This document shows, one piece after another, positions 29,500-38,219 of a stretch of DNA of 64,000 nucleotides; position 1 is the stretch's first letter; every line of letters begins with the position of its first letter. The translations under genes were made by a program, and so were the position numbers. The stretch comes from Sphingomonas sp. BK235. GTDB lineage: Bacteria > Pseudomonadota > Alphaproteobacteria > Sphingomonadales > Sphingomonadaceae. Under the pieces are notes generated by a model, which saw nothing but the letters and a program-made list of their open reading frames with translations, was not told where the DNA came from and did no database searches. Location: positions 679,828 through 743,827 of the forward strand of contig NZ_SLXN01000002.1 of NCBI RefSeq assembly GCF_004345855.1. The letters run 5' to 3'.

Positions 29500-30047
29500 C
29501 AGACGACAAGCAGTTCGGCCGCTCAGCACCGTAAACGTTCTCGACAATGGCGGCGCCGAAGATCAGCCGACCTGCACCGACTCCATCGTCCGCGGTCGTC
29601 CGAACAGGCGCATGCCGCTGTCAGAATTCGGCTGGATGCGTAGAGCGGATGGTGGCGGTACGCCAATCGATCGCATCTCGGCATCGCTACAACATGATCT
29701 CCGATCTAAATGGTACCGAGCGCAAAATAAATAGGGTCAAGAAGTTCGATCAGTGGAAACAGATAAAACCGAACCGTTAAGGAGGTGGCTGTCGACCCGA
29801 TCTTAACACGTAACGATTTCGCCTCAACGGTCGCTATCCTGCCATTTGCAGACATTCGCTTCGCGCAAGCAACCTCGGATCGTGCGCTAGCGCTGGATAA
29901 TTGATAAGGGAGCTTAACGAGCGCTTGTCTTCGAGGTAGGGCAAACCACTTGCAAGGGGGGCGTAAAGAAGGCGGAGATGCACTTTCGTTCCGGCGACCT
30001 CGCTAGGCAGCCTATCTGAAGGTTTTCTAACGTCCAGCCGGCGCGGG
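29500..30047. other. 548-bp region without a recognisable gene
   Basis: Contains a visibly AT-richer patch at about 29690-29770 and an isolated GGAGGTG at 29780 that could begin only a ~39-codon frame of unconvincing sequence. No repeats or hairpins of note. It marks the transition from SDR/LysR genes to the integrase module. Confidence 0.4.
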
Positions 30048-30386
30048 TCATCGTATCGCCACGACCTTCACTCCAGCTGCGTCGGCGACCTTCTTCCAGT
30101 TCTGATCGCTCGTCCAGGCCTGCAGGCCGTCGCGCTGCGCCAGAGCCAGGCAGAAGCGGTCGCCTAGACTCAGCCCTGCCTCGGACGTCAGACGCCGCAA
30201 CCGCCCGGCGAGGGTCGCGAGTGCCTGGTCTGCCGGAACCACGGCCAACGGCAGGGGCTGGAGCATGACGTCCACCTCGTGCGCCGGCATTCCGGCGTGC
30301 ACGAAGTGGCTCACCACCTCCGCGTAGTTCACGCTGCTCACCCGCGCTGCAGCTATCGCACCGGCGACCTTGGCCGCGCCGGCTGG
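30048..30386 (-). pseudogene. PIN-domain (VapC-type) toxin remnant
   Basis: The reading frame gives a clear PIN nuclease from AAKVAGAIAAARVSSVNYAEVVSHF onward, with the acidic residues of VNYAEVV, SLGDRFCLALA and WTSDQNW and the C-terminal strand. The first strand with its catalytic Asp is missing: upstream sequence in this frame is basic and unrelated. No VapB-type antitoxin gene is seen upstream. It is likely a truncated, inactive toxin of a former toxin-antitoxin pair. Confidence 0.7.
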
Positions 30387-30531
30387 ACATCCGCGCGTGC
30401 CACCCGGCCCTGAATGAGATCGCGACCGAGTCTGTATGCAGGGGTTTCGAAGCCCCACGCTGCGGCTTTCACGCAGCGCAATGGTGATCGTGGCGACCCT
30501 CGCACCGCGTGCAAGCGAGACGCTATCTGCC

Positions 30532-30563
30532 ACTCAGTACAAAATACCCTTTTTGTACTGAGT
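30532..30563. repeat. perfect 13-bp inverted repeat (ACTCAGTACAAAA)
   Basis: ACTCAGTACAAAA, 6-nt spacer TACCCT, TTTTGTACTGAGT. It lies 17 bp past the stop of the nitrilase-like gene and beside the PIN remnant. Its arms end in A/T tracts on both strands, so it can serve as a bidirectional terminator. Position at the edge of an integrase module makes a recombination site an alternative. Confidence 0.6.
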
Positions 30564-30579
30564 AGCTGGTGCGAGGCCG

Positions 30580-31386
30580 CTACGTGCGGCCGCTCAGATC
30601 GACCTGCCAGCGCCGGTAAACGAAGCCGAATGCGCCGTCTGCAAGCTCTTCATACTCGATCGGCTTACCCGCTGCGTAGACGGTGTGCAGGGTAGGCGAG
30701 GGCTGCTGTACGCGGCCGTTGAGCCCGCAGGCCTCCCAGTTCGACACCGACACGTACGCACGGCCCCGACCATCATCGTGTGGTAGCGACAACAGGCGGC
30801 GCTTGGCATCGAGCGTGCCGGCATTGCTCATGCGGTCGTGCGTGGGATTGACGATGATGTCGGCTGCCTTGATCGCGGCTCGCGCCTCCTCGTCGACGAA
30901 AACCGGCCGCAAGCGGCCCTTGACGATGTTGAGCTCGCCGCAGATTAACGCGAAGATGGAGCCGTGCTTACTCCGCAGTGTGCGACGCGGGATCTTGCGG
31001 CGAAACGCCACGAGCCCGGGGCTGGCACGATGCCGCGCTTCAACGCTGGTGCTGAACGCCTGCCGACCAAACCGGTGCAGCGCGCCGTCGCCAAGGATCG
31101 CGTACATCGCGTGCGAACGGCCAAGCTCGTAGCGGCGGCGGCCATCATAATGCACCTCCGTCACCAGCACGCCCGTGCGGGGATCCTCGGCAATCTCGCG
31201 CGATAGCCAGTGAAGCTGTTTGCGCGAGTGCACGGCGTAGCCGGCAGTGATCAAAACGTCGGGAAGGTACGAGTCCGCGGCGGCCAGGATGAGTCGGGCC
31301 CGGTCACCGGGTGGCAGCATCATGTCCGGGCCACATCGAGCGAAGGAGAGGGTGCCGAGCTGGAGCAGACGGGTAGGCACCATCAA
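30580..31386 (-). CDS. nitrilase-superfamily-like hypothetical protein
   Basis: A 268-residue protein. Segments resemble carbon-nitrogen hydrolases: FARCGPDMML at the start, a Cys in FALICGELN where the nucleophile would be, and AADIIVNPTHDRMS after it. The catalytic Glu expected after the first strands reads LITAGYA, so activity is uncertain. The start codon overlaps the DUF3768 stop by 4 bp (ATGA), showing translational coupling. It is the last gene of the integrase-DUF3768 operon and ends just before the 13-bp inverted repeat. Confidence 0.55.
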   Translation of the reverse strand: MMVPTRLLQLGTLSFARCGPDMMLPPGDRARLILAAADSYLPDVLITAGYAVHSRKQLHWLSREIAEDPRTGVLVTEVHYDGRRRYELGRSHAMYAILGDGALHRFGRQAFSTSVEARHRASPGLVAFRRKIPRRTLRSKHGSIFALICGELNIVKGRLRPVFVDEEARAAIKAADIIVNPTHDRMSNAGTLDAKRRLLSLPHDDGRGRAYVSVSNWEACGLNGRVQQPSPTLHTVYAAGKPIEYEELADGAFGFVYRRWQVDLSGRT

Positions 31387-31742
31387 TACTCGCTTGCCAG
31401 CATGATCGTCAGCAGCCGCATCGTCACTGAAGGATCGAGCGGATCCGCCGAGGCAAAGCGCATCTCGCGATCAAAGTAGTCGATCTTCCAGAACAGGCGC
31501 TCGCCCCCGAAGCTTAAGGCGCCAAAGTCGTGCTCCCCATGCGGATCGTTGTCGGGCGTAAATGCGTCAAAGGCTTGCACGAGCTTGACGATGAGCGGCA
31601 GCGCCTTCTGTCCAAGCGCGAACACGCCATCGGTACAAACCACTGTGCCCGTCGACGGTCGGCGACGAAAGGCATCATTAAGCTGCGCCATCGATCTTGG
31701 CCCTTCTGTAGCGAGGGCGTGCGTAATCGGCTTCGCAGTCAT
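31383..31742 (-). CDS. DUF3768 protein
   Basis: A 119-residue member of DUF3768, recognised from AQLNDAFRRRPSTGTVV at the start, then FDAFTPDNDPHGEHDFGALS and LFWKIDYFDREM. The family is common on alphaproteobacterial plasmids and islands; its function is unknown. It lies 42 bp after the integrase gene and overlaps the nitrilase-like gene by 4 bp, so the three genes form one operon. Confidence 0.85.
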   Translation of the reverse strand: MTAKPITHALATEGPRSMAQLNDAFRRRPSTGTVVCTDGVFALGQKALPLIVKLVQAFDAFTPDNDPHGEHDFGALSFGGERLFWKIDYFDREMRFASADPLDPSVTMRLLTIMLASEY

Positions 31743-31784
31743 GCGAATTCCCCTATTTGTCGGTGGTTTGAAGGTCGCTGTCGC

Positions 31785-32363
31785 TCAGACCAGCCGGACG
31801 AGGCGGCGCTGCGCGTCGCGATCGCCTTGGATATAGCGCTCAGTGGTGGTCAGGTGGCGGTGGCCGGCGAGTTCCTGCACATCGCGCAAGGATCCTCCGC
31901 TTCGTGCCAGCAGCCGCGCCGATCGGGTGATGAAGGTGCGCCGCCCCGAGTGTGAGGAGCAGCCCGCGAGGTCCAGCTGAGCGTACGTGGCCGCAAACCA
32001 GTTGACGATGCTGCGCGGGCGCATGTGCGTGCCCCGCTCAGATCGTATCACGGGCCCGCTTCGCGGCCGCCGGAGCTCGGTATGGAGGATGCGCAACGCA
32101 GCTTTGAGGTCGCCATTGAGTGGAACATGGCGTGCTGTGCCGTTCTTAGCGATGCTTCCAGCTATTATCAGCTGCTCGCCGACGCGACCGTTTGGCTGTA
32201 ATACCATAGACCAGTCGAGCCCGGCGATCTCACAGGCGCGTAGGCCGGCCTTGAAGCTGAGCAGGACGATGACATGGTTGCGTGACGCATGCCGAAGAGC
32301 TCGCACGTGCCTGACTAGACGACGCACGTCAGCATGCTCCAGCACCCGCGCAGGGTGGGACAT
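31785..32363 (-). CDS. short tyrosine recombinase/integrase
   Basis: A 192-residue phage-type integrase catalytic domain: first Arg in FKAGLRACEIAGLDW, then SSHSGRRTFIT (His-x-x-Arg), then LAGHRHLTTTERYIQ with the His and the nucleophilic Tyr. All key residues are present. It is much shorter than most integrases (300-400), lacking the N-terminal arm-binding part, and resembles small plasmid/island recombinases. ATG 32363 has GGAGG 5 nt upstream; the longer frame upstream is AT-rich and not integrase-like. First gene of an operon with DUF3768. Confidence 0.85.
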   Translation of the reverse strand: MSHPARVLEHADVRRLVRHVRALRHASRNHVIVLLSFKAGLRACEIAGLDWSMVLQPNGRVGEQLIIAGSIAKNGTARHVPLNGDLKAALRILHTELRRPRSGPVIRSERGTHMRPRSIVNWFAATYAQLDLAGCSSHSGRRTFITRSARLLARSGGSLRDVQELAGHRHLTTTERYIQGDRDAQRRLVRLV

Positions 32364-32594
32364 GATAACCTCCAATTTTCGTGAATGCGACGCTGCCGCC
32401 GCAGCAACAATGTACCACATCACGTGCAATTGGTCAAAAAGGCGATTTAATTTCACGCTGCTCGTGGCTTCGGAAGATGGCATTCCTGTATGCCAACAAG
32501 GATCGATTGAAAACAGGGACTTGTTATTTGCAGCCGCCGGCAAGATGCTCCCGATCATTTAATGCGCCGCTTGATGGAGACTTAATGGTCGATC

Positions 32595-32950
32595 GCGGCC
32601 TCTCTGCTTCTGGGCGGGCGGTCAGGTAAGCCAGCCGTCGGTTCCGGGGCAGGGGGACGGGCTTGATCGCCTGCTGGGTGGATAGCGGCCGGTCCGCTTT
32701 CGGGCGGTCGGCCGAGGAAACCGGCCGTTTGTTCAGGAGACAGGGTAGGGGACTTGAGCGCCTGCCGAGGGTGGAAAGGCGAACAGCCAATCTTCCGCGC
32801 CATCGCTGGTCGAGGCACCTCATACCCGCTTACCCCATGTTCAGGAAGTGGGCGAGGGTGCTTGATCGCCTTACGAGGGTGGAAAGGCGAACAGTCAGTT
32901 TTCGACCAGCCGGCCGCGGGAAGCGGTTGTCCCGGTCACTGGGAAGGTTA
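32595..32950. repeat. imperfect tandem repeats, period ~90-108 bp
   Basis: Units begin near 32595, 32685, 32778 and 32886 (last one partial). Shared blocks are GTTCAGGA...GGG, CTTGATCGCCT and CGAGGGTGGAAAGGCGAACAG. Units differ in length and have diverged. Frames across them are repetitive and Arg/Ser-rich and not protein-like. They fill part of a stretch of about 1.1 kb without genes (32364-33486) between the integrase and the IS element; nothing else was recognised there. Confidence 0.7.
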
Positions 32951-33466
32951 GAGGACGGGTGCTTGCCAGCCAGCGAATAGCGGCTCGAGCCAGCGCCGCT
33001 CAGCGCTCTCAGCGGTAAAGCCTGACACGTTTTACGCCGCTTGCTCAGGGCCCGAACGTCTGTGAAATGAACAACGAAGTGGCGTCTGTGTAACGATAGC
33101 GGTTCCACTACCCTCGCGCTGCCTCAACTGCTCCCGACCGCTTAAGCCCGCAGGCTCGGTGTATGACTAAGGCCGACGGGTTCCCGCCTTGCAACCGAGC
33201 CGACGTGCGTGCCTACCCCATGCACGCGCCCAGAATAGCGAGCGCCGCGAACCCGCAGACCAGCGACACTCGCGTTCCATCACGTAGAGTTTGTGATTTG
33301 GTAAAGCGCACCTTTGCATTGCATTCTGACGGGACCGCAAAGCGTAGCTGGCCTGCGTTCCCTTCCCTAATTTAGCTGGGCAGCAACTACGTTCCGACCG
33401 TTCATGACGCAAATCAGCCCAGTCCACGCGAGAATAGCTCCACACTGACGCACCGACTAATAGGCT

Positions 33467-34257
33467 TTAGCCTCGCTGCTCGATTAGGGTCAGGACTCGT
33501 TGCTCATAGCCAGTGACAGTGGCAGCGAGTGCGACGGCGGAGAAGAAGGCGGTCGGGCAGCGGTCGTAGCGGGTGGCGATCCGTCGCCAATCCTTGAGGC
33601 GGCCGAACATGATCTCGATGCGACTGCGGCGCCGGTAGCGGCGCTTGTCGTACCAGACCGGCTCGTTGCGCGACCTGCGGCCCGGGATGCAGGGCTGGAT
33701 GCCTTTGGCCTGAAGAGCGTCCCTGAACCAGTCGGCGTCGTAGCCGCGGTCGCCGAGCAGCCACTGTGCCTTGGGCATGTCATCGAGCAGCGCAGCCGCG
33801 CCAGTGTAATCGCTGACCTGGCCCGCGGTCATGAAGAAGCTCAAGGGGCGCCCGTTTGCATCGGCGACGGCATGGAGTTTGGTGTTCATGCCGCCTTTGG
33901 TGCGACCAATCAGGCGGCCGAGATCCCCTTTTTAACCCGCAGGCTCGATGCCGTGCGGTGCGCCTTCAGGTAGGTCGCGTCGATCATGACCGTCTGCGGC
34001 TCGGCACCAGCTGCAGCCAGACCTTCCATCATTCGCGTGAACACACCGGCCTCGCCCCAACGCTTCCACCGATTGTACAGCGTCTTGTGCGGGCCGTAGT
34101 CACCGGGCGCGTCTCGCCAGCGCAGCCCATTGCGGTTGACGAACACGATGCCGCTCAACACCCGCTGGTCATCGACGCGGGGCTTGCCGTGGCTTTTCGG
34201 AAAGAACGGCCGCAGCCGCTCCATCTGCTCATCCGTCAGCCAAAACAGGTCGCTCAT
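33467..34257 (-). CDS. IS5-family transposase made by -1 frameshift
   Basis: DDE transposase in two frames. The first (34257-33910) encodes MSDLFWLTDEQMERLRPFFP, the DUF4096-type N-terminus, and the first Asp in TVMIDATYLKAH. The second frame (ending 33467) has GDRGYDADWF for the second Asp and the Glu in RRSRIEIMFGRLKDWRRIA. The frames join at AAAAAGGGG (about 33926-33934): a -1 slip after VKK gives GDLGRLIGRTKGGMNTKL, the usual IS427-group sequence. The last codons and stop lie outside the IS end, in flanking DNA. All catalytic residues are present. Confidence 0.88.
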
Positions 34258-34317
34258 CCCAGTCTCCTTGTGGAGCCTGAATCAGATCGCAACGCTCACA
34301 TCAATGGGTCCTGACCC
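33487..34317. mobile_element. IS5-family (IS427-group) insertion sequence, 831 bp
   Basis: Ends match as inverted repeats: GGGTCAGGACTCGTTG at 33487-33502 against GGGTCAGGACCCATTG read from 34317 inward (3 mismatches in 16). TA flanks both ends (33485-33486 and 34318-34319), consistent with the short TA target duplication of this group. It carries one frameshifted transposase and no passenger. It sits between the integrase module and the exopolysaccharide locus. Confidence 0.85.
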
Positions 34318-34359
34318 TAAGGAGCGGCAAAGGTTGCATAGGAAAACAAAGCATAATTG

Positions 34360-35547
34360 TCACAAACGAGCTGCTTTCTCAAAAATCTCCAATATATCAT
34401 CTTGATAATGAAATCTGCTGTCCATAAGCTCAAGGCATCGTTGTTTCACAGGCGCGTACGAATCCCTCACTTCGGATAGGAGATCAACGATAGCCGTCAC
34501 GTTCGCAGGCCTCGTCCAACCGATGCCAAGGCGCTTCACGTAATGCCCAGTCTGAGATCCTTCTTCTGCCAGATGTGGGACGCCAAAATATCCGCCCTCA
34601 TGCAAGCGATTTGGAAGGAGCCAGCCCCCGCTTTTGTTTGGTTTGGACAAATCATAGTCCCAATTTAGGTCGATAGTGCGATAAACATCGTACAAACCAG
34701 TCGGGAACCAGTATTCCCCCGTGTAATTAATGTTAGCTATGCCTTCGAATTGCTTTGCAAATACGTCTGGTGCGCAATAGGTCGACTTGCCAGATATTTG
34801 CACTGTCAGCCATGGTAGCTTCTGCGCGATCTCCGCGATCATTTCCGCAGAACGTCTACAGCGAAGCGCGCCAACCCATCCCATGGTAAATGCGCCGTTT
34901 ACTGGGCCTGAACGTGCTCGCTCCTTTGATCTCCACGCCGCACGTATAGCGTCATCCTCCGGCAGGATATTTAGATCTACCTTGTTTTCCAGGAACAAGG
35001 TAGGCCCTTCATATTTAAGATATGGAGTAAAATAATCTTCAACGAATCCCGGAGAACTAACTACAAGTAACGCGCTCCGCTTCAAAGCAATCTTCTCTGC
35101 GGCGCGCATAGCCTTGGCAGAAGCGCTTTCAGTCAGAAGAATGTTACGAACGTCAAACACATCATAGACGATGGGAGCCCTGAAGATCCCAAGCGCCCGT
35201 GCGGCGAGCGCAAGTGACATGAGGTCGAGGTTGCGGGCAATTACAAAGTCGACGTCCGAGAGCTTTTCCCTGTTCGCAATGATGATCCTCATGGCACGGA
35301 GCAGCATGGGTAACCGCTTACCATAATTGCCATTTTCAAGGTGGCCCAGGTCGATGTTATTCCAGTCGGGTACGAAATCGCTGTTGTAGCGAGAACGTCT
35401 GAATGTCAGTCCGACCAGCGATGTGACCTCTTCGATCTGCTTCATGCGCTTCCGAACCGAGGTGTGGGACGCGTCAAAGCCGATGTAAGCCACTTTCCGC
35501 GGCACCCAGCTCGTGCGGGTTTGGCTTGTGCTAGCCTCAGTAATCAT
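34360..35547 (-). CDS. glycosyltransferase (GT4-like), exopolysaccharide locus
   Basis: About 395 residues with a two-lobed GT-B layout: N-terminal AYIGFDASHTSVRKRM, the middle IVYDVFDVRNILLTESASA, and the C-terminal donor lobe (GWVGALRCRRSAEMI, NRLHEGGYFGVPHLAEEGSQTG). It would add a sugar to a lipid-linked repeat unit at the inner membrane face. ATG 35547 has GGGGGAAC upstream; ATG 35571 is alternative. Base composition is clearly more AT-rich than neighbours, suggesting recent transfer. It is divergent from the beta-helix/RTX gene and ends about 40 bp from the IS element. Confidence 0.8.
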   Translation of the reverse strand: MITEASTSQTRTSWVPRKVAYIGFDASHTSVRKRMKQIEEVTSLVGLTFRRSRYNSDFVPDWNNIDLGHLENGNYGKRLPMLLRAMRIIIANREKLSDVDFVIARNLDLMSLALAARALGIFRAPIVYDVFDVRNILLTESASAKAMRAAEKIALKRSALLVVSSPGFVEDYFTPYLKYEGPTLFLENKVDLNILPEDDAIRAAWRSKERARSGPVNGAFTMGWVGALRCRRSAEMIAEIAQKLPWLTVQISGKSTYCAPDVFAKQFEGIANINYTGEYWFPTGLYDVYRTIDLNWDYDLSKPNKSGGWLLPNRLHEGGYFGVPHLAEEGSQTGHYVKRLGIGWTRPANVTAIVDLLSEVRDSYAPVKQRCLELMDSRFHYQDDILEIFEKAARL

Positions 35548-35869
35548 AAGTTCCCCCGGTTTGCGCCCCACCGCGTATCATCCCTGCGGCGTCTTGGGCC
35601 ACCCCTGACCTGCGTGCGGCCGCAGCCTCTTACACGTGTGGGGCGAAGCTCATAGGGAATGCCCCATTGCGGCGATGATGATTGTCCCAACTTGGTCCAG
35701 GGCACCCCGGGCTCCTCCGGTCTGCGCCACAACCTAGGCCGAACAATCCGCCGCCCTGGGTTTGTTGAAGGCCGTTGGACCGACATGCCGGTATGCGGCC
35801 TTAATCCGATGATTACACAAAGCTCGTATCGATCCCGCCGCACCATCACGCGCTAGGGGAGTCAAGAAG
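35548..35869. other. 322-bp divergent intergenic region
   Basis: Lies between the divergent glycosyltransferase and RTX genes and must hold both promoters, but no convincing -35/-10 pair or repeat was identified by eye. Confidence 0.3.
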
Positions 35870-38098
35870 TTGGGCTACAACGTCCCGGTAAAGACAAAAT
35901 TTAGCGCGGCCGTCGCGGCATCGGTGACGGCGCCGCCAAGCCTGGCACCCCAGGTGATCAACACGTCTGGGAGCGGGCGGCAGGTCTATACGCTCAGCAA
36001 TGTCCAGAACGCGGTGCTCGTTCAAACGGGATCCGAAGTCCGCGAGCGCCTCTACGTGATTGGTGGAGGCGATGTCACCATCCTGGGAACGGACATTCGA
36101 CCCACGTCACACGATTCGTCGAGCGCGCTTTACGTGAAGAACACGGCCCGCTCCGTCACGATCGAGGGCGTACGCATCGACAATGCGCGCGCGGGTGAGC
36201 ACGACGGTATCGGCCTTGATGGCGGCGAGTTCCGGCCAGACGTCGTAATACGCGCGACGTCCGTACGTAACGTGCGGGGTTCCTATGAAGGATTTCACGG
36301 CGACGTCATCCAATCGCATGGCGGGCTGGGCTCGCTGACGGTCACTGATTTCGTCGGAACGACGAATTACCAGGGCATCTTCCTGGGCGACGCGATCGAC
36401 ACCAAGGCACCCGGGATCGTCAACCTCGACAATGTCTACATGGGCTATGCGGACGGCCCGAACCGCTTTCCCGTCCTTCTCTGGCTCGGCAACGGCTCCT
36501 CGACGATCGAGACGAGCTTGACGAATGTGACTCTAGACAGCCGCGCCGCCAGCCGCGGGTCAGACTTCGGCGCCAAGATCTTCTCTGGCGAGACGTTGCT
36601 TAAAGGGGTGCGAAACGCCGGTGACGTTCGCTATGACAGGGTGGGCGGCGATGCGACGATCTCCTTCGGCGACGAGGGCGCTGTGACAGCGACAGCCGAA
36701 GGCGATTACGATTGGAAGGCAGGACTCGCGTCCGCCCTCGATGTCGAGCGCGTGCAATGGGGTTCGTCGCGCGGCGAACTGCTCGTCGCGGGGGCGGCGG
36801 GCGCTGGGTTGTTCGGCAATGCCGGCGCAGACACGCTTAGAGGCAGCGCGTCGCATGATTATCTCGACGGTGGTGCAGGCGCAGATACCATGATCGGCGG
36901 GCTGGGTGACGACGTCTACGTCGTCGATTCGCTGCTCGACGTGATCGTCGAGACGCCCGGGTCGGACGGTGGCCACGACACGGTCCTGTCGTCCATCAGC
37001 TATCGCCTCGGCGACCATGTGGAGAACCTTCAGCTAACGGGGGCCAATGCGCTCGACGGCTGGGGTAACGCGCTCGACAATGTCATCGTGGGTGGGCTGG
37101 GAGCAAACAGTCTCGTCGGCGGCGCTGGGAACGACAAATTGTACGGGGCGGAGGGCAACGACGCGCTCGACGGCGATGACGGCAACGATCTGCTCGACGG
37201 CGGAATCGGCGCCGACGTCATGCGCGGCGGGGCCGGCGACGACACATACATGGTCGACGACAGCGGCGATCAGGTCGTAGAGGATCAGGGCGGCGGCGTC
37301 GACGCCGTCTTCGCGTCGATCAGCTACACCCTCGGCGGTGACGTCGAGCACCTCGTGTTGACCGGCGCCAAGGCGATCGATGCGATGGGCAACCAATTCG
37401 ACAACCTCTTGGTCGGCAATGATGCGGTCAACACATTGAAAGGGCTGATCGGCGACGACACGCTCCTGGGCGGGGGTGGTGATGACGTCCTCGACGGCGG
37501 CTGGGGAGATGACCTCTTGGATGGGGGCGTCGGCGCGGATCGGATGACTGGCGGAAGCGGCAACGACATCTATCTTGTCGACAATGCCGGTGATCGCATC
37601 ATCGAATGGGCATCGAAGGGCGGGATCGACACGGTCGTCAGCAGCATCGATTACACACTCCAAGACAATCTCGAGAACCTCGCGCTACGCGGCTCGCGTG
37701 ATTTGGTTGGTTCGGGTAACAAGGGCAACAACGTCCTCTCGGGTGGCGCGGGGAATGACGTCCTCTTGGGCCAGGCAGGTAATGACACGCTCAACGGTGG
37801 AGCGGGCTCGGATCAGCTGTGGGGCGGCAGCGGCAAGGACACCTTCGTCTTCAGGGCAGGTGAGGCGCAGGGCGATCACGTCTTCGATTTCGCGAAGGGC
37901 GATAAACTCGTGTTTCAGGGCTTCGGCAGCGGCGCCTACGTCACTCGCGTTGGCGCGGAGCTGTCCATACACGACGATGGGAAGGTCGAGACCATCTGGG
38001 TGGACGGCCCGCTGAGCTCTGCCGACTGGTCTTTCACGGCGCTGGATCACAACGCGGCCGATCTCGCCAGAGCGGCGGCCGATTACCTCGCCTGGTAA
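35870..38098 (+). CDS. secreted beta-helix protein with RTX calcium-binding repeats
   Basis: A 742-residue protein. Residues about 20-260 look like a right-handed parallel beta-helix (VYTLSNVQNAVLVQTG, VTIEGVRIDNARAGEHDGIG, EGFHGDVIQSHGG), as in polysaccharide lyases and epimerases. From about residue 305 to 660 there are several blocks of GGxGxDxLx nonapeptides (GGAGADTMIGGLGDD, GGAGNDKLYGAEGND, GGGGDDVLDGGWGDD, GGAGNDVLLGQAGND). A C-terminal RTX-type domain (DTFVFRAGEAQGDHVFDF) suggests type I secretion without a Sec signal. The TTG start has GGGGAG upstream. Probably modifies or anchors the exopolysaccharide made by neighbours; catalytic residues were not identified. Confidence 0.82.
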   Translation: MGYNVPVKTKFSAAVAASVTAPPSLAPQVINTSGSGRQVYTLSNVQNAVLVQTGSEVRERLYVIGGGDVTILGTDIRPTSHDSSSALYVKNTARSVTIEGVRIDNARAGEHDGIGLDGGEFRPDVVIRATSVRNVRGSYEGFHGDVIQSHGGLGSLTVTDFVGTTNYQGIFLGDAIDTKAPGIVNLDNVYMGYADGPNRFPVLLWLGNGSSTIETSLTNVTLDSRAASRGSDFGAKIFSGETLLKGVRNAGDVRYDRVGGDATISFGDEGAVTATAEGDYDWKAGLASALDVERVQWGSSRGELLVAGAAGAGLFGNAGADTLRGSASHDYLDGGAGADTMIGGLGDDVYVVDSLLDVIVETPGSDGGHDTVLSSISYRLGDHVENLQLTGANALDGWGNALDNVIVGGLGANSLVGGAGNDKLYGAEGNDALDGDDGNDLLDGGIGADVMRGGAGDDTYMVDDSGDQVVEDQGGGVDAVFASISYTLGGDVEHLVLTGAKAIDAMGNQFDNLLVGNDAVNTLKGLIGDDTLLGGGGDDVLDGGWGDDLLDGGVGADRMTGGSGNDIYLVDNAGDRIIEWASKGGIDTVVSSIDYTLQDNLENLALRGSRDLVGSGNKGNNVLSGGAGNDVLLGQAGNDTLNGGAGSDQLWGGSGKDTFVFRAGEAQGDHVFDFAKGDKLVFQGFGSGAYVTRVGAELSIHDDGKVETIWVDGPLSSADWSFTALDHNAADLARAAADYLAW

Positions 38099-38219
38099 GT
38101 CGTACCTGGCCGGGACGACGTGTACCGCCACTTCGGTGTGATCAGCTTCCGCTCGCAGCGACAGCCTGCTAACGGCGCGAGGGCGAGCGGAGACGTCGCA
38201 CCGTTGGTGGGGGAGGCTC

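Noticed and set aside
29775..29900. A ~39-codon gene after GGAGGTG at 29780
   Set aside because: Good ribosome site but short, no conserved-looking sequence, and no neighbour context.
32595..32950. CRISPR array
   Set aside because: Repeat units are long (~90-108 bp), diverged and contiguous, with no unique spacers and no cas genes nearby.
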